64,000 nt of DNA, from contig JBBTBY010000003.1 in the NCBI GenBank assembly GCA_038043445.1, positions 36,601 to 100,600 of the forward strand, given 5' to 3'. Under the pieces are notes generated by a model. That model was not told the DNA's origin, ran no database searches, and was given only the letters and a program-made list of their open reading frames with translations. Numbering within the stretch: the first letter of the stretch is position 1; every line of letters begins with the position of its first letter. Below, in pieces: positions 1 through 8,377 of the stretch. This stretch comes from Spirochaetota bacterium. Its GTDB lineage: Bacteria > Spirochaetota > Brachyspiria > Brachyspirales > JACRPF01. A program made the position numbers and the translations under genes.

Positions 1-288
1 TTCATCTTCGGTGATCGGCACTTCGCGTCCGTCGACTATCGGTATCCAGTCGACATGAAAACCACGCTCCCCGTACTGGCGGATCATCCATGCATACGGC
101 AGATCGACCGTAAAATGCTCAGCGATATCATCCTCGGTAAGCAGGCAGATGATGGACCGAATGCCTTCTGCTTTGCAGACATCCAGCCATTCATCGACGA
201 TGTCGGGGGTGGCATCGTTCAAGCCGTATCCCGGCCTGCTGAAAACAGCCAGTTCATTATCTATTATCCAGCGCGGCCTGTCGTTCAT
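1..288 (-). CDS. Dual-specificity phosphatase-like protein, N-terminal part only
   Basis: Read leftwards from an ATG at 286-288, this is an open frame of 96 codons that runs off the left edge. GGAGGG lies about 8 nt upstream of the ATG. The protein opens with a W-I-I-D..E-L-A..SRPGY segment and continues with a GIRSIICLL strand, the pattern of the N-terminal half of small bacterial dual-specificity/tyrosine phosphatases. The catalytic HCxxGxxRT loop would lie outside the window, so activity cannot be judged. Another phosphatase of this class lies at 6821-7315. Family assignment is inferred from the N-terminal half alone. Confidence 0.5.
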   Translation of the reverse strand, partial: MNDRPRWIIDNELAVFSRPGYGLNDATPDIVDEWLDVCKAEGIRSIICLLTEDDIAEHFTVDLPYAWMIRQYGERGFHVDWIPIVDGREVPITEDE

Positions 289-351
289 CGCGGCTTCCCT
301 CCGTCAGCGTATGATCGGAGTATACCATGATGCAGCGTCAGATAGTGACGT

Positions 352-612
352 TCACTTTTTCTTCCGCGGAGAAGGCGGCGAGATACGCGCACGCTTTATC
401 ATTGTTTCCTCGCCTTTTGACAGGATAAGGAATTCACGGCCATGCATCACATTATCCGCGTCTTCGGTCACGATCACTTTCGCCCTGTCATGCCTGATGC
501 GCAACTTATCCCCGACCGTCCAAATGACTTTGCAGAACGCGTCATGTATCTTGTCGTATAGTCTTTGTCCCTTGCGGACAATTATCTGTCTTTTTGCTTT
601 CGTTCTTTCCAT
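352..612 (-). CDS. Small basic protein of unknown function
   Basis: An 86-codon frame starting inside the last 31 nt of the upstream HNH gene, in another frame. No clear ribosome binding site is visible before its ATG, so expression would depend on translational coupling. The product is Lys/Arg-rich with a PPSPRKKK tail; the middle (KLRIRHDRAKVIVTED) could form a small beta structure. No family recognised. It may be spurious, but no better frame covers this stretch. Confidence 0.35.
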   Translation of the reverse strand: MERTKAKRQIIVRKGQRLYDKIHDAFCKVIWTVGDKLRIRHDRAKVIVTEDADNVMHGREFLILSKGEETMIKRARISPPSPRKKK

Positions 613-992
613 TGTATCAATTTATGACAATTGGCGCACAGATATTTGAATTTTTTCACCGTCTTCCCTTCCAAGTGATGAACTTCGAGGCATCTGATAT
701 CGTTCTCGTTGCAGTTTTCACATTTATACTTTGCTTTTTTGATCTTCCGAACGGCTTTTACTCCATAGACTTTATTTTTAGGACCCACCACATAATTTGC
801 AAGCGCGTTGGCCATAGTGTATTCGACATCAGTCAAATACTTGCTGCAATCACTGATCATCCTTTTTTTGATCCTATTCTTTTGGCCATAGACGAACGAC
901 AATATTCTACGTAAATTGAATTTATTCTCATCATCGGCCATCATGACCCTTTTGCTGATGTCTGTATCATTCTTCATAATGTATTTTCCCAT
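582..992 (-). CDS. HNH endonuclease-like protein
   Basis: A 136-residue protein. The start at 992 is chosen because GGAG sits 8 nt upstream; an upstream ATG at 1052 has no such site. The C-terminal half is an HNH nuclease fold: C-x2-C (CENC), then EVHH with the catalytic His pair, then LCANCH completing the zinc site. The N-terminal half is basic and probably contacts DNA. HNH proteins of this type occur alone, in phages and in restriction systems; no methylase is nearby. The gene is more AT-rich than its neighbours, suggesting acquisition. Confidence 0.7.
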   Translation of the reverse strand: MGKYIMKNDTDISKRVMMADDENKFNLRRILSFVYGQKNRIKKRMISDCSKYLTDVEYTMANALANYVVGPKNKVYGVKAVRKIKKAKYKCENCNENDIRCLEVHHLEGKTVKKFKYLCANCHKLIQWKERKQKDR

Positions 993-1088
993 TTTATGCA
1001 CTCCAGTTATTTGTGATATTTGTGAGAATAACGATGTGCAAGTAAAAGTCAATCATTCCCCCGTATATTCCAGTGATATAGTCATCAT

Positions 1089-2096
1089 TCAAATCACATG
1101 ACTTATGCAATGTAATAACCCTCCGAATCTAGCCAGTTCTTCTGCATCATCGACCGGTTCGACCTCGGCATATTTTCCCAGTATCCTGATATTCTTCATG
1201 AAGCATTCCCTCTCCGCCCCGAACCGCGGCATGAGTATTATATCGCCGAGCCTGAGGAAATTGATGTAACTCCCTTCAATGCTGTCAGGATACTGCTTCG
1301 AATGCTTCGGCAGACAGGATGCAAGCGTTACTATCTTTATGTCGAGCTTCGCAAGCGCTTTTTTCACCTGTACCGGCGGCGGCATTTCTACTGCGACCGT
1401 ACGGGCATCGAGGAAGGCAAAATAACCGTCCGCGTGATGCAGCCAGTCGCCGCGCTTCGAAGGGATAAATATCGGATGCGTAATGCCGAGCTTCTTCTGC
1501 AGCATCTCGATTATTTCCGCGCGTGTCTTTTTGAGTACTCGGCCTTCGGTAGTTTTTATGTCCCGGCTGTTCCGTTTGAACATGTATTCATCGATGATGG
1601 CAACACCTTCACCGTTATGCACGAGATTCCCGCCGTCCCAGACAAGCGGTATCGTTTCACATCTCGTCCCCGGCACAATATCTCTCCCTATCTTCTCGCA
1701 GGTGAGCGCGAAGCCCGCGGGAAGATAAGACGGCGCGAACATGGGCTTCATGATCTTTTTTCTGCCGTTCTCGCGTACCGCGAAGCCGGCATAGTCCCGA
1801 AGCCAGGGATAACAGAGCGAGGGCTGGATTGCGGCTGTGATATTGTGATCGTCATTTCCGTATTGCGCAGCAAGCAAAGCAAAGTCGTCCTTTGCCCGGA
1901 ACAGAATGGTTGCCGGTATCCAGAACGGAATGTGGCGTATGATGAGCTGATCGTAGAATGGGACGAGTTTATCATAGTCGTCTACGCGGCGTTTGCCGCG
2001 GAATGTATATGAGTGGCGAATGGCCTTCGGATAGGCAAGGAATACACGCGACGGCTTCTTCCAGTCGGGTATCAATTTGATATCGTTGCTTCTCAT
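1089..2096 (-). CDS. Agmatine deiminase / peptidyl-arginine deiminase family protein
   Basis: Member of the PAD_porph family of guanidine-group hydrolases, which deiminate agmatine or related guanidino compounds to ureido products. Visible landmarks are WLRDYAGF, WDGGNLVHNGEG, HHADGYFAFLD and, at the C-terminus, GGLLHCIS with the nucleophilic Cys. Length is slightly short of typical agmatine deiminase. The start at 2096 is chosen because homologues begin just before the PDW..PSRV strand and because TATGCT lies 6 nt upstream, resembling the -10 boxes of other genes here; an in-frame ATG at 2141 is the alternative. No polyamine genes are adjacent, so substrate is uncertain. Confidence 0.75.
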   Translation of the reverse strand: MRSNDIKLIPDWKKPSRVFLAYPKAIRHSYTFRGKRRVDDYDKLVPFYDQLIIRHIPFWIPATILFRAKDDFALLAAQYGNDDHNITAAIQPSLCYPWLRDYAGFAVRENGRKKIMKPMFAPSYLPAGFALTCEKIGRDIVPGTRCETIPLVWDGGNLVHNGEGVAIIDEYMFKRNSRDIKTTEGRVLKKTRAEIIEMLQKKLGITHPIFIPSKRGDWLHHADGYFAFLDARTVAVEMPPPVQVKKALAKLDIKIVTLASCLPKHSKQYPDSIEGSYINFLRLGDIILMPRFGAERECFMKNIRILGKYAEVEPVDDAEELARFGGLLHCISHVI

Positions 2097-2184
2097 TTGT
2101 ACAGCATAGCATGCCTCTGCGACAGAAGCTGACGATGTCATACGCTATAGTGGGAACAGATACAGCTTACTAAGGAGCGAAGAC

Positions 2185-2940
2185 ATGATGGAGATACTTG
2201 AGCTCAGGAATGACGGAGAAGCAAAGGGAGTGATCCCCAGCGGCATTCATGCCCTTGACGCTATTCTCGGCGGCGGGCTTCGCCAGGGGAATGTGATACT
2301 GTTTGCATCCCGTCCCGGATCCGGGAAGACAAGCCTCGCAATAGATATCGCGTACTATGCAGCATTGAACACGTTCAAACCCGTGTGCTTCTGTTCTGCC
2401 GAAATGAGCATCGCGGAACTCTCTGAACGATTCCGCAGTCGGACAGCCGGCAATTGCCTTAATGATCATCCTGTTCTTCATCTGCACGACTCCATCCGTA
2501 CGGTCGCTGATGTTGAAGCGGCAGGTACCGGGAATACACCCGGCCTCATTGTCATCGACTATATTCAGCTGCTGAAGACCGGCAACGAAGGCACCACCGA
2601 CTCGCCTGATCTTTCCGCGGTCTCATTGGACATAAAACGTCTGGCAAAACGGCTCAACATCCCGATCATCGTGCTTTCACAGCTTCCGCGAAGCAGGAGA
2701 GATAGGCCGGATGAACGCCACGATCTCGGTGACCTTCTTGTATACGGAAAGCTTGAGATGAATACCGACGATATCGTATTCCTCTACCGTGACGACACAG
2801 CACAAAACGCAGCAATGAGCGAAGCCGAGCTCAGGGTGTTTAAGAATCGCAATGCAAGGCGGCTTGGCACTGTAAAATTATATTTTGATGTGACAAATGC
2901 GATGTTTTATAATGCAAATCCATGGTCGGTTTTTATATAG
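2185..2940 (+). CDS. DnaB-C-like RecA-fold ATPase
   Basis: A 251-residue stand-alone ATPase of the DnaB/KaiC superfamily. Walker A is at residues about 42-50 (SRPGSGKTS), Walker B at about 121-130 (LIVIDYIQLL), followed by LSQLPRSRRD and a nucleotide-sensing strand near the end, all as in the C-terminal motor domain of replicative helicase DnaB. The DnaB N-terminal primase-binding domain is absent, so it is about half the usual length. AAGGAG precedes the ATG by 8 nt. It is probably not the housekeeping helicase; such orphans are seen in phage-like or accessory loci. Divergent from the deiminase gene. Confidence 0.7.
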   Translation: MMEILELRNDGEAKGVIPSGIHALDAILGGGLRQGNVILFASRPGSGKTSLAIDIAYYAALNTFKPVCFCSAEMSIAELSERFRSRTAGNCLNDHPVLHLHDSIRTVADVEAAGTGNTPGLIVIDYIQLLKTGNEGTTDSPDLSAVSLDIKRLAKRLNIPIIVLSQLPRSRRDRPDERHDLGDLLVYGKLEMNTDDIVFLYRDDTAQNAAMSEAELRVFKNRNARRLGTVKLYFDVTNAMFYNANPWSVFI

Positions 2941-2951
2941 GATAAAACCAT

Positions 2952-3602
2952 ATGAAGCAATGTATTTATGAATTAGCAGGGCACTATATCGAAAATACTA
3001 TCCCATCCGATATTAAAAACGACAGGATTGGATTGTTCACAAGCAAACAAAATGCAATCAGATTTATTAAGAATAATCATAAATATATCAAATCAGAAGA
3101 GGAAGGATTTCATTTATTATACCTATCGTTAGAAAAAAGTCTTGCAAATAAAAAGCGGGGTGAAGTGCAAATATCGGTATATTTGCCAAAAGGAAAATAT
3201 TATGGTGATGATGAAAAGACCATTGACGCGGTAAAACCCTTTCATGGCCGTGCATTGAAAGACCAGAGATTTAAGGTCGGTGATATTGTAATGTTTAATT
3301 GTCCTTTTAATAGATTGCAGATTGGAATTATATCGTTACTCCCATTTACTCCTGAAAAAGTAAAAGAAATAACCAAAAATAATTTCGGCGTGGGGGTCCT
3401 TGATTCTTCTGATGATGTATATTGCATTCTATACTACGAAAACAACTTACTAAACCATGATCACGCTCCAGAATGTTATATTTTCAAGCCACATGTAAAA
3501 ATTGATAAGAAATTGATTAAAAGACTGAAAACTGCATTAAAGAAACTAGTAAGAGCAAGAAGAGCAAATACGGCATACAAATCCGACAATGCTGATCTTT
3601 AA
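2952..3602 (+). CDS. Hypothetical protein, AT-rich gene
   Basis: A 216-residue, Lys-rich soluble protein of no family I recognise. It starts 11 nt after the ATPase gene, with no clear ribosome binding site. It has no signal peptide or membrane segment. The centre (FKVGDIVMFNCPFNRLQIGII) resembles a small beta-barrel of the kind that begins with a VGD.V strand, and the C-terminus is a basic helix. Base composition is far more AT-rich than the ATPase gene, which suggests recent acquisition or a phage origin. Function unknown. Confidence 0.55.
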   Translation: MKQCIYELAGHYIENTIPSDIKNDRIGLFTSKQNAIRFIKNNHKYIKSEEEGFHLLYLSLEKSLANKKRGEVQISVYLPKGKYYGDDEKTIDAVKPFHGRALKDQRFKVGDIVMFNCPFNRLQIGIISLLPFTPEKVKEITKNNFGVGVLDSSDDVYCILYYENNLLNHDHAPECYIFKPHVKIDKKLIKRLKTALKKLVRARRANTAYKSDNADL

Positions 3603-3613
3603 TGTAAATCGTT

Positions 3614-3847
3614 CTATTCCCGCTTCTTGTTATTTAAATATCTTGAAACATCATCCGTCGTCAGCAGCAGTTCATCCGTCTCAATATACCGTGCCCCGAC
3701 ATTGCCGTTATGATCATCCGTGCTTCCCACCGGGAGCAGACGATTCTTTTCTGCGAACGCACGCGCCACACCGGAATATCTATATTCATATCCCCCGGCA
3801 AGTACTTCTATGCCGTGAACATACGGCAGCAGACGTGCCGCCTCCTT
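3614..3847 (-). pseudogene. Relic of a PHP-domain phosphoesterase (C-terminal end)
   Basis: Directly after the TAG of the helicase gene, the same frame stays open for 77 more codons. The encoded peptide looks like the end of a PHP-type metal-dependent phosphoesterase: HGIEVLAGG, then RAFAEKNRLLPVGSTDDH (the usual GSDxH metal-binding motif), then an NVG segment. There is no start codon of its own with a ribosome binding site. I read it as the remains of a gene whose 5' part was lost when the helicase gene arrived; suppression of the TAG to give a fusion is a less likely reading. Confidence 0.45.
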
Positions 3848-5653
3848 CTATATCCCCAGAGCCGTATGTATCTTCCCCATGAGCACGGCATCGGGCTTTG
3901 AGAAAAGCGATGTATTGAGCGTTCTATCCTTCTCAAGGACATAACACGCCGCTTCATCCGCGGTGCCGATGGCCTCAAGATAATAGTTATTCGTGTTCTT
4001 CAGCTGGCCTATCCGGTGATTGCGGTCCTCCGCCTGGAAATGATGTACGGTCTGCATGGTGATGTCGCAGAATATCATGCTCCGTGCATTGATGAGCGTA
4101 ATGCCCGTGTCCATGACAAGCGTTGAGAGCACGGCTACCTTGCAGGAGTCATCGTGCTTGAATCGTTCGATGAGACGATGACGTTCGTGATTCCGGTCCG
4201 TACCGGCGGGCGGGTATTCGCCGTGTATGCGAATGGCGCCGTATTTCCGGTAGCGTTCGCAGAGAAAGTCTATCACGCGCGGACGCCATGACCAGAGGAC
4301 GACATCCTCATTGCCGTTCTCCACCAGGTTCGCGAGGTGATCATCGAGTATCGCCCACCGCGGATTATCAGCGAAGGGCGCGGAAAGCTCGCGCAGCGCG
4401 CGGAGGAAATACGGAATGACCTCCGATGACCGATATGCCGGTGCCGGCGCTTTTTTCTCCGGCGGATCGCCCTCGTCCAGAACGCGATGCGCATGCTCCA
4501 TTTCTTTTCTGAGCGCAGCGACACCCCGGGCATAGCGTTCGCCGAATTTCGTATCCGCATGCGTGTAGCGGAGGAAGGTCACGGTCTTCTCGGGAAGATC
4601 GAGACAGTCCTTCTTGAAACGCCGCATCACATACGGCGCAAGCTGTGTCGCAAGGAGCCGCTTTACTGATACATGATCGAGCGCGTACTTCGCGCCCTCG
4701 GCCGTCGCCGCACGGAGCGATCGCTCAAAGGCGCTGTAGGGGACGCCGATGATATTGGGCGAAAGCACGCGCATGAGCGAGAACAGTTCGACGGGCGATT
4801 TCCTTATCGGTGTGCCGGAAAGGAGATACCGATACGCACAGAACGGCGCATTGGCATGTGTTATGGCGCTTCGCTGCGATCGGTGATTGCCCAGATAATG
4901 CGCCTCATCGCATACGAGCATGGTCGATCGCTCAAGGAGATGCTCCGTAAGCGACGACGCCTCGCAGTGCGCACATCGCTTTTTCTTCGTACCGTTCGCG
5001 TCCCTGGCTCGATGGCAGTACTCGCAGGCGACTATCTTCCAGGTATCATAGGTCATGATGTATATTTTCTTTTCAATGGAGAACATACGCCGGTGCTTTT
5101 TCTTCTGCGAGCTGAGCACAAGAATATCGTCCGCGGTGAATTCCTTCGAGTATTTGAGTATCTCCGCCTCCCAGGCATATATCATCGATGACGGCGCAAG
5201 TACGATGAGCCTCCTGCATTTCCGGTGCACATAGAGATGCCGGAACACGGTTATCATGATAAGCGTTTTCCCGAGGCCCATTTCATAGAATATGCCCTGC
5301 ACGTTCGTCGTGAGGCATTTGACGAATGCCTCGTGCTGTGCCTGATAGGGCTTTGCGTTATGGAAAAAATGTGCGCTCGCGTTCGCCTTTGCGTCATGTA
5401 TGATGCCTTCCGGCAGATGCTCGCGCATCGTGCGCGCGGCATGGGTATACACATCCTCCGCGATACGCACATGCGGATAGCGCTCGAATTCGAGCAGAAA
5501 CTGTATGATATTCTGCTCGGGTATGAAAAATCGTCTATCCCCGGCGTCCTCGGCACCGCAGCGCCTGACGAGATACATCAGATAGAAATAGGATACATCG
5601 TCAGCATCGATGGCGGCCAGAAAGCGGCTGTTCTCATATACGCATGTGTTCAT
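3848..5653 (-). CDS. SNF2-type DEAH helicase/ATPase
   Basis: A 601-residue superfamily-2 ATPase. Motif I is GLGKT (residues about 126-130), motif II DEAH (249-252), motif III SGTP (279-282), and the C-terminal RecA lobe ends in the Snf2 motif VI HRIGQ near residue 545. Between motifs I and II lies an inserted Cys-x2-Cys...Cys-x2-Cys group (residues about 210-230) suggesting a zinc knuckle. Proteins of this kind translocate on double-stranded DNA; orphans occur in phage replication modules and defence loci. GAGG precedes the ATG by 4 nt. No partner methylase or nuclease is adjacent. It borders a PHP relic downstream. Confidence 0.85.
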   Translation of the reverse strand: MNTCVYENSRFLAAIDADDVSYFYLMYLVRRCGAEDAGDRRFFIPEQNIIQFLLEFERYPHVRIAEDVYTHAARTMREHLPEGIIHDAKANASAHFFHNAKPYQAQHEAFVKCLTTNVQGIFYEMGLGKTLIMITVFRHLYVHRKCRRLIVLAPSSMIYAWEAEILKYSKEFTADDILVLSSQKKKHRRMFSIEKKIYIMTYDTWKIVACEYCHRARDANGTKKKRCAHCEASSLTEHLLERSTMLVCDEAHYLGNHRSQRSAITHANAPFCAYRYLLSGTPIRKSPVELFSLMRVLSPNIIGVPYSAFERSLRAATAEGAKYALDHVSVKRLLATQLAPYVMRRFKKDCLDLPEKTVTFLRYTHADTKFGERYARGVAALRKEMEHAHRVLDEGDPPEKKAPAPAYRSSEVIPYFLRALRELSAPFADNPRWAILDDHLANLVENGNEDVVLWSWRPRVIDFLCERYRKYGAIRIHGEYPPAGTDRNHERHRLIERFKHDDSCKVAVLSTLVMDTGITLINARSMIFCDITMQTVHHFQAEDRNHRIGQLKNTNNYYLEAIGTADEAACYVLEKDRTLNTSLFSKPDAVLMGKIHTALGI

Positions 5654-5765
5654 AGCGCCTCATCGATGCCATCGATCTCGGAGAAGACGTCATATACCTT
5701 TCATCCGATTAAGACAAGCCTCAGTATATACGCCGGAAGCGACAGATAGTGACGCCTGCATGGTG

Positions 5766-5771
5766 TATAAT
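5766..5771 (+). promoter_or_regulatory. Probable -10 box for the double GGCT gene
   Basis: Perfect TATAAT, 22 nt before the ATG at 5794; a -35 box is less clear (GTGACG upstream). A GAGGTGG ribosome binding site follows. Confidence 0.5.
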
Positions 5772-5793
5772 ACGGGTGTGAGGTGGAATTGAA

Positions 5794-6585
5794 ATGAAGT
5801 ACTTCGCCTACGGATCGAACATGAATGCCGCACGAATGGAGGAGCGGCACATCTCATATCGCAAGAGGACACGCGCAACACTTGCCGATCATCGCCTTTG
5901 TTTTGACAAGATCGCATCTGGCCTTGAGGGCGCAGGATATGCTAATGTCATCCCGTCGAAAGGTGAAGCCGTCGAAGGCATTCTGTATTCTTCAGTATCG
6001 GAAGCCGGGATACAACTGCTGGATGAGAAAGAACACGTTTATACCAGGCATTACACACGCGAAAAAGTCCGTGTGAACACGGAAGCCGGCACAGAAGAAG
6101 CATGGATATATATCGCGGGCAGGGAATATCGATGCGACGGCCTTAAGCCGACATCAGACTATCTAGCGCATCTTCTTCAAGGCGATGACATCCTTTCTGA
6201 AACATGGGTCGATGAACTTCGCGATATCGAGACAGTCGATACGCATCTCTTCGTATACGGAACACTGAAAAAAGGGCACTCGAATCATCGGCTACTCTCG
6301 GGCAGCCGTTGCATAGGCACAGGGCACACACTGCGCAAGTATACTATGTATGCTGACGGTATTCCGTATGTAAAGTCAACACCCGCAACATCGGTCATAC
6401 AGGGAGAGATATATCGGATAACGGACGAGATATTGGAGCGCTGCGATGCGCTTGAAGGGCACCCGCGATGGTATCGGAGAAAACAGACGCTTGTCCAGAC
6501 CGACGGCAAGCCGACATGCGCATGGCTTTACTTCTGCGACACTGCGGACGGCACGATACTCCCGGAGGGTCGTTGGTCAAGATAG
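5794..6585 (+). CDS. Tandem gamma-glutamylcyclotransferase-like protein
   Basis: A 263-residue protein made of two GGCT/AIG2-like domains. The first starts at once with FAYGSNM (residues 4-10), the substrate-binding loop, and has an acidic DEKE segment near residue 80 where the catalytic Glu is expected. The second begins at about residue 152 with FVYGTLKKG and carries the matching Glu in DALEGHP. The family cyclises gamma-glutamyl amines or peptides to 5-oxoproline and free amine; single-domain forms are usual. GAGGTGG lies 9 nt before the start. A strong terminator follows, so it is a single-gene unit. Substrates of the two halves cannot be told from sequence. Confidence 0.8.
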   Translation: MKYFAYGSNMNAARMEERHISYRKRTRATLADHRLCFDKIASGLEGAGYANVIPSKGEAVEGILYSSVSEAGIQLLDEKEHVYTRHYTREKVRVNTEAGTEEAWIYIAGREYRCDGLKPTSDYLAHLLQGDDILSETWVDELRDIETVDTHLFVYGTLKKGHSNHRLLSGSRCIGTGHTLRKYTMYADGIPYVKSTPATSVIQGEIYRITDEILERCDALEGHPRWYRRKQTLVQTDGKPTCAWLYFCDTADGTILPEGRWSR

Positions 6586-6606
6586 CATGAATATCGCGAT
6601 ACAGAG

Positions 6607-6633
6607 AACAAGGGGGCATGCCCCCTTGTTTTT
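6607..6633 (+). terminator. Rho-independent terminator after the GGCT gene
   Basis: A perfect 24-base palindrome at 6607-6630 (arm AACAAGGGGGCA) is followed by a T run, 22 nt after the stop codon. Confidence 0.85.
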
Positions 6634-6820
6634 GGCTCTATCGGCGATCAATAAACGCTGAGGTCCATGTTTATTTCTGACTATCGTATTTTCGCGGCAG
6701 CTGCTCAGGGCATGGACGCGCTGCCGGCATGGGGTTTACTGCCAGATCAACAGCGTCAGTTTCTGTCAACATCTCATGGTATACTATGCCTATCACTGAA
6801 TGAAAGAAAGGAGGCTTATT

Positions 6821-7315
6821 ATGAGAAAAGTAACACTGCCGAAAGGCACGGCCGGGAAACTGTATCTGCACAGCATGCCCGGGAGAGACGGGGAGAACAT
6901 GACAAGGCTCATCGCCGAGATGCAGAAGAACGGCATCACGGTCGTCGTATCGCTTGTCGAGAAGCACGAGATAGAGAAAAAATCACCGGCATACGCCGAG
7001 GCTCTCAGGAACGGGCAATTCCCGTTCCGCATCGAATCATTCCCCATATCGGACTACGGTTTGCCGGAAGATGATGAGGCCTTCGCCGCATTCGCAGGCA
7101 AAATATCCGGTATGATCACCGAGGGTACGAATGTGCTCATACACTGTGCCGCCGGCATCGGACGTACCGGTATGTGTGCTGTCACCGTTCTCCTTGCACT
7201 CGGCATGGATCTGAGAACTGCACGGGATACAATAGTCGCCGCCGGTTCAATGCCTGAGTCGGGGCAGCCGGAGTATCTGGAACGTACTACACGACATTTC
7301 CCGGCTAAGGAATAA
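6821..7315 (+). CDS. Dual-specificity/tyrosine phosphatase
   Basis: A 164-residue cysteine phosphatase. The P-loop is HCAAGIGRTG (residues about 108-117) with nucleophile Cys109 and Arg115; Asp78 in PISDYGLP is the likely general acid. The length fits the small atypical DSP family. The start at 6821 is chosen because AGGAGG lies 7 nt upstream; an ATG at 6800 would place that site inside the gene. It leads a run of small genes on the same strand (7331, 7797, 8378, 9630). Substrate unknown; phosphoproteins or phosphorylated nucleotides/lipids are possible. Confidence 0.85.
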   Translation: MRKVTLPKGTAGKLYLHSMPGRDGENMTRLIAEMQKNGITVVVSLVEKHEIEKKSPAYAEALRNGQFPFRIESFPISDYGLPEDDEAFAAFAGKISGMITEGTNVLIHCAAGIGRTGMCAVTVLLALGMDLRTARDTIVAAGSMPESGQPEYLERTTRHFPAKE

Positions 7316-7330
7316 ACAAAGGAGAGATGT

Positions 7331-7624
7331 ATGAAAGCCAGATATATCCATGGGATAAAAAGGGCAACCGGACGCACGATAACGACAAAGATCGAACGGT
7401 TCATCAAATACATACTGATCCTGCTCTCTCACGGGAAGATATCGGTAAAGAAGATCCATGCCGAGACCGGAATATCCAAACGCACGCTGTACCGTGATCT
7501 CGTATTGCTGGAAAGCTATCTCAGTATCGAATTCAAACACGACTACGGAGAGGACATCTTTTTCCTTTCACAGTACGACAGGAAAAATCTCATGCACCTG
7601 TTCAGCACCGGTTCTTTCACGTAA
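7331..7624 (+). CDS. Small HTH (HTH_11/DeoR-like) DNA-binding protein
   Basis: A 97-residue basic protein. Residues about 38-62 form a winged helix of the HTH_11 type (KISVKKIHAETGISKRTLYR, where the recognition helix holds ISKRTLYRD), as in the N-terminus of WYL regulators. The usual effector domain is missing, so it is either a minimal regulator or the front end of a truncated WYL protein. An AGGAGAG site precedes the ATG. It starts 15 nt after the phosphatase stop, so the two are probably co-transcribed. A repeat-rich stretch follows immediately. Confidence 0.65.
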   Translation: MKARYIHGIKRATGRTITTKIERFIKYILILLSHGKISVKKIHAETGISKRTLYRDLVLLESYLSIEFKHDYGEDIFFLSQYDRKNLMHLFSTGSFT

Positions 7625-7648
7625 GAATTCGCATCAGAAGATACGGAC

Positions 7649-7743
7649 GGTCATTGAGCGGAGTCGAAATGACCGGCATCTCGGCACCTCGGCTCCGCTC
7701 GGTGACCTTGGTTTCGCTCGGCACGACGCTCCGCTCGGTGACC
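7649..7743. repeat. Dispersed-type repeat: inverted plus direct units
   Basis: Contains an inverted repeat with arms GGTCATT (7649-7655) and AATGACC (7668-7674), the latter matching the GAGCGGAGTCGAAATGACC type of intergenic repeat found in many environmental genomes. Next come two exact copies of GCTCCGCTCGGTGACC at 7692-7707 and 7728-7743. It lies between the HTH gene and the WapI-like gene and has no coding signal. Confidence 0.7.
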
Positions 7744-7796
7744 GAAGATAGATCTTTCGAAAGAGGCTCAATGAGAAGATGTTCAAGGAGGTAATT

Positions 7797-8351
7797 ATGA
7801 GTATCAGGACGAAAAAGCCCACGGCTGCACACGAACCCGACAACGAGATGACATTCGTCTCCGGAAAGGACGCCGTTGCCGTACGCATATCGGGATATCA
7901 GTATCCCAACACCGACGAGTATCAGCCTGAGGACATAGAATGGCTGATGGTCGATGTAAAAGCCGTCTATCAGGGGAAACGATGGACATGCACGGACGCC
8001 TGCTTACGCTGCCGTGATCTTCCGCTGTTACGGGAGTATTTCACCGCCGCCCGGGATGATATGCCGAAGGGCACGGTTTTCCGTTCCATCGAACCGAACC
8101 TGCAATTCCATGCATCCGCCCCCGACACGCATAGAGAGATTACCATCATCCTCTCCATGGAACTACTCCCGAAATGCATTCGCAATGAAGTGATCTCCAT
8201 ACGCTGCCGTGTCAGGAGAACGGATATGCTTCGCTACACCGACGTTATACGCCGGTGGGAGAAAGAATATCCCGACCGAAAGGATGAAACGCCGAAGCAC
8301 GTGCCCCGGAGGAGAATGAACTGGAAAAACATCGTGGAGATAACCGTATGA
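7797..8351 (+). CDS. WapI-family immunity-like protein
   Basis: A 184-residue soluble protein that I relate to the WapI immunity family, known for protecting cells from the nuclease tip of wall-associated polymorphic toxin WapA. The matching layout is an early beta segment (VAVRISGYQYPN), an EWLMVDVKAVYQGKRW strand pair, a LPLLREYF helix and then SIEPNLQF. The start at 7797 has AGGAGG 6 nt upstream. No WapA/Rhs toxin is in the window, so it would be an orphan immunity gene. The assignment rests on pattern recall, not a search. Confidence 0.5.
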   Translation: MSIRTKKPTAAHEPDNEMTFVSGKDAVAVRISGYQYPNTDEYQPEDIEWLMVDVKAVYQGKRWTCTDACLRCRDLPLLREYFTAARDDMPKGTVFRSIEPNLQFHASAPDTHREITIILSMELLPKCIRNEVISIRCRVRRTDMLRYTDVIRRWEKEYPDRKDETPKHVPRRRMNWKNIVEITV

Positions 8352-8377
8352 TTTTCATAGAAAAAATGGAGGCCTGT

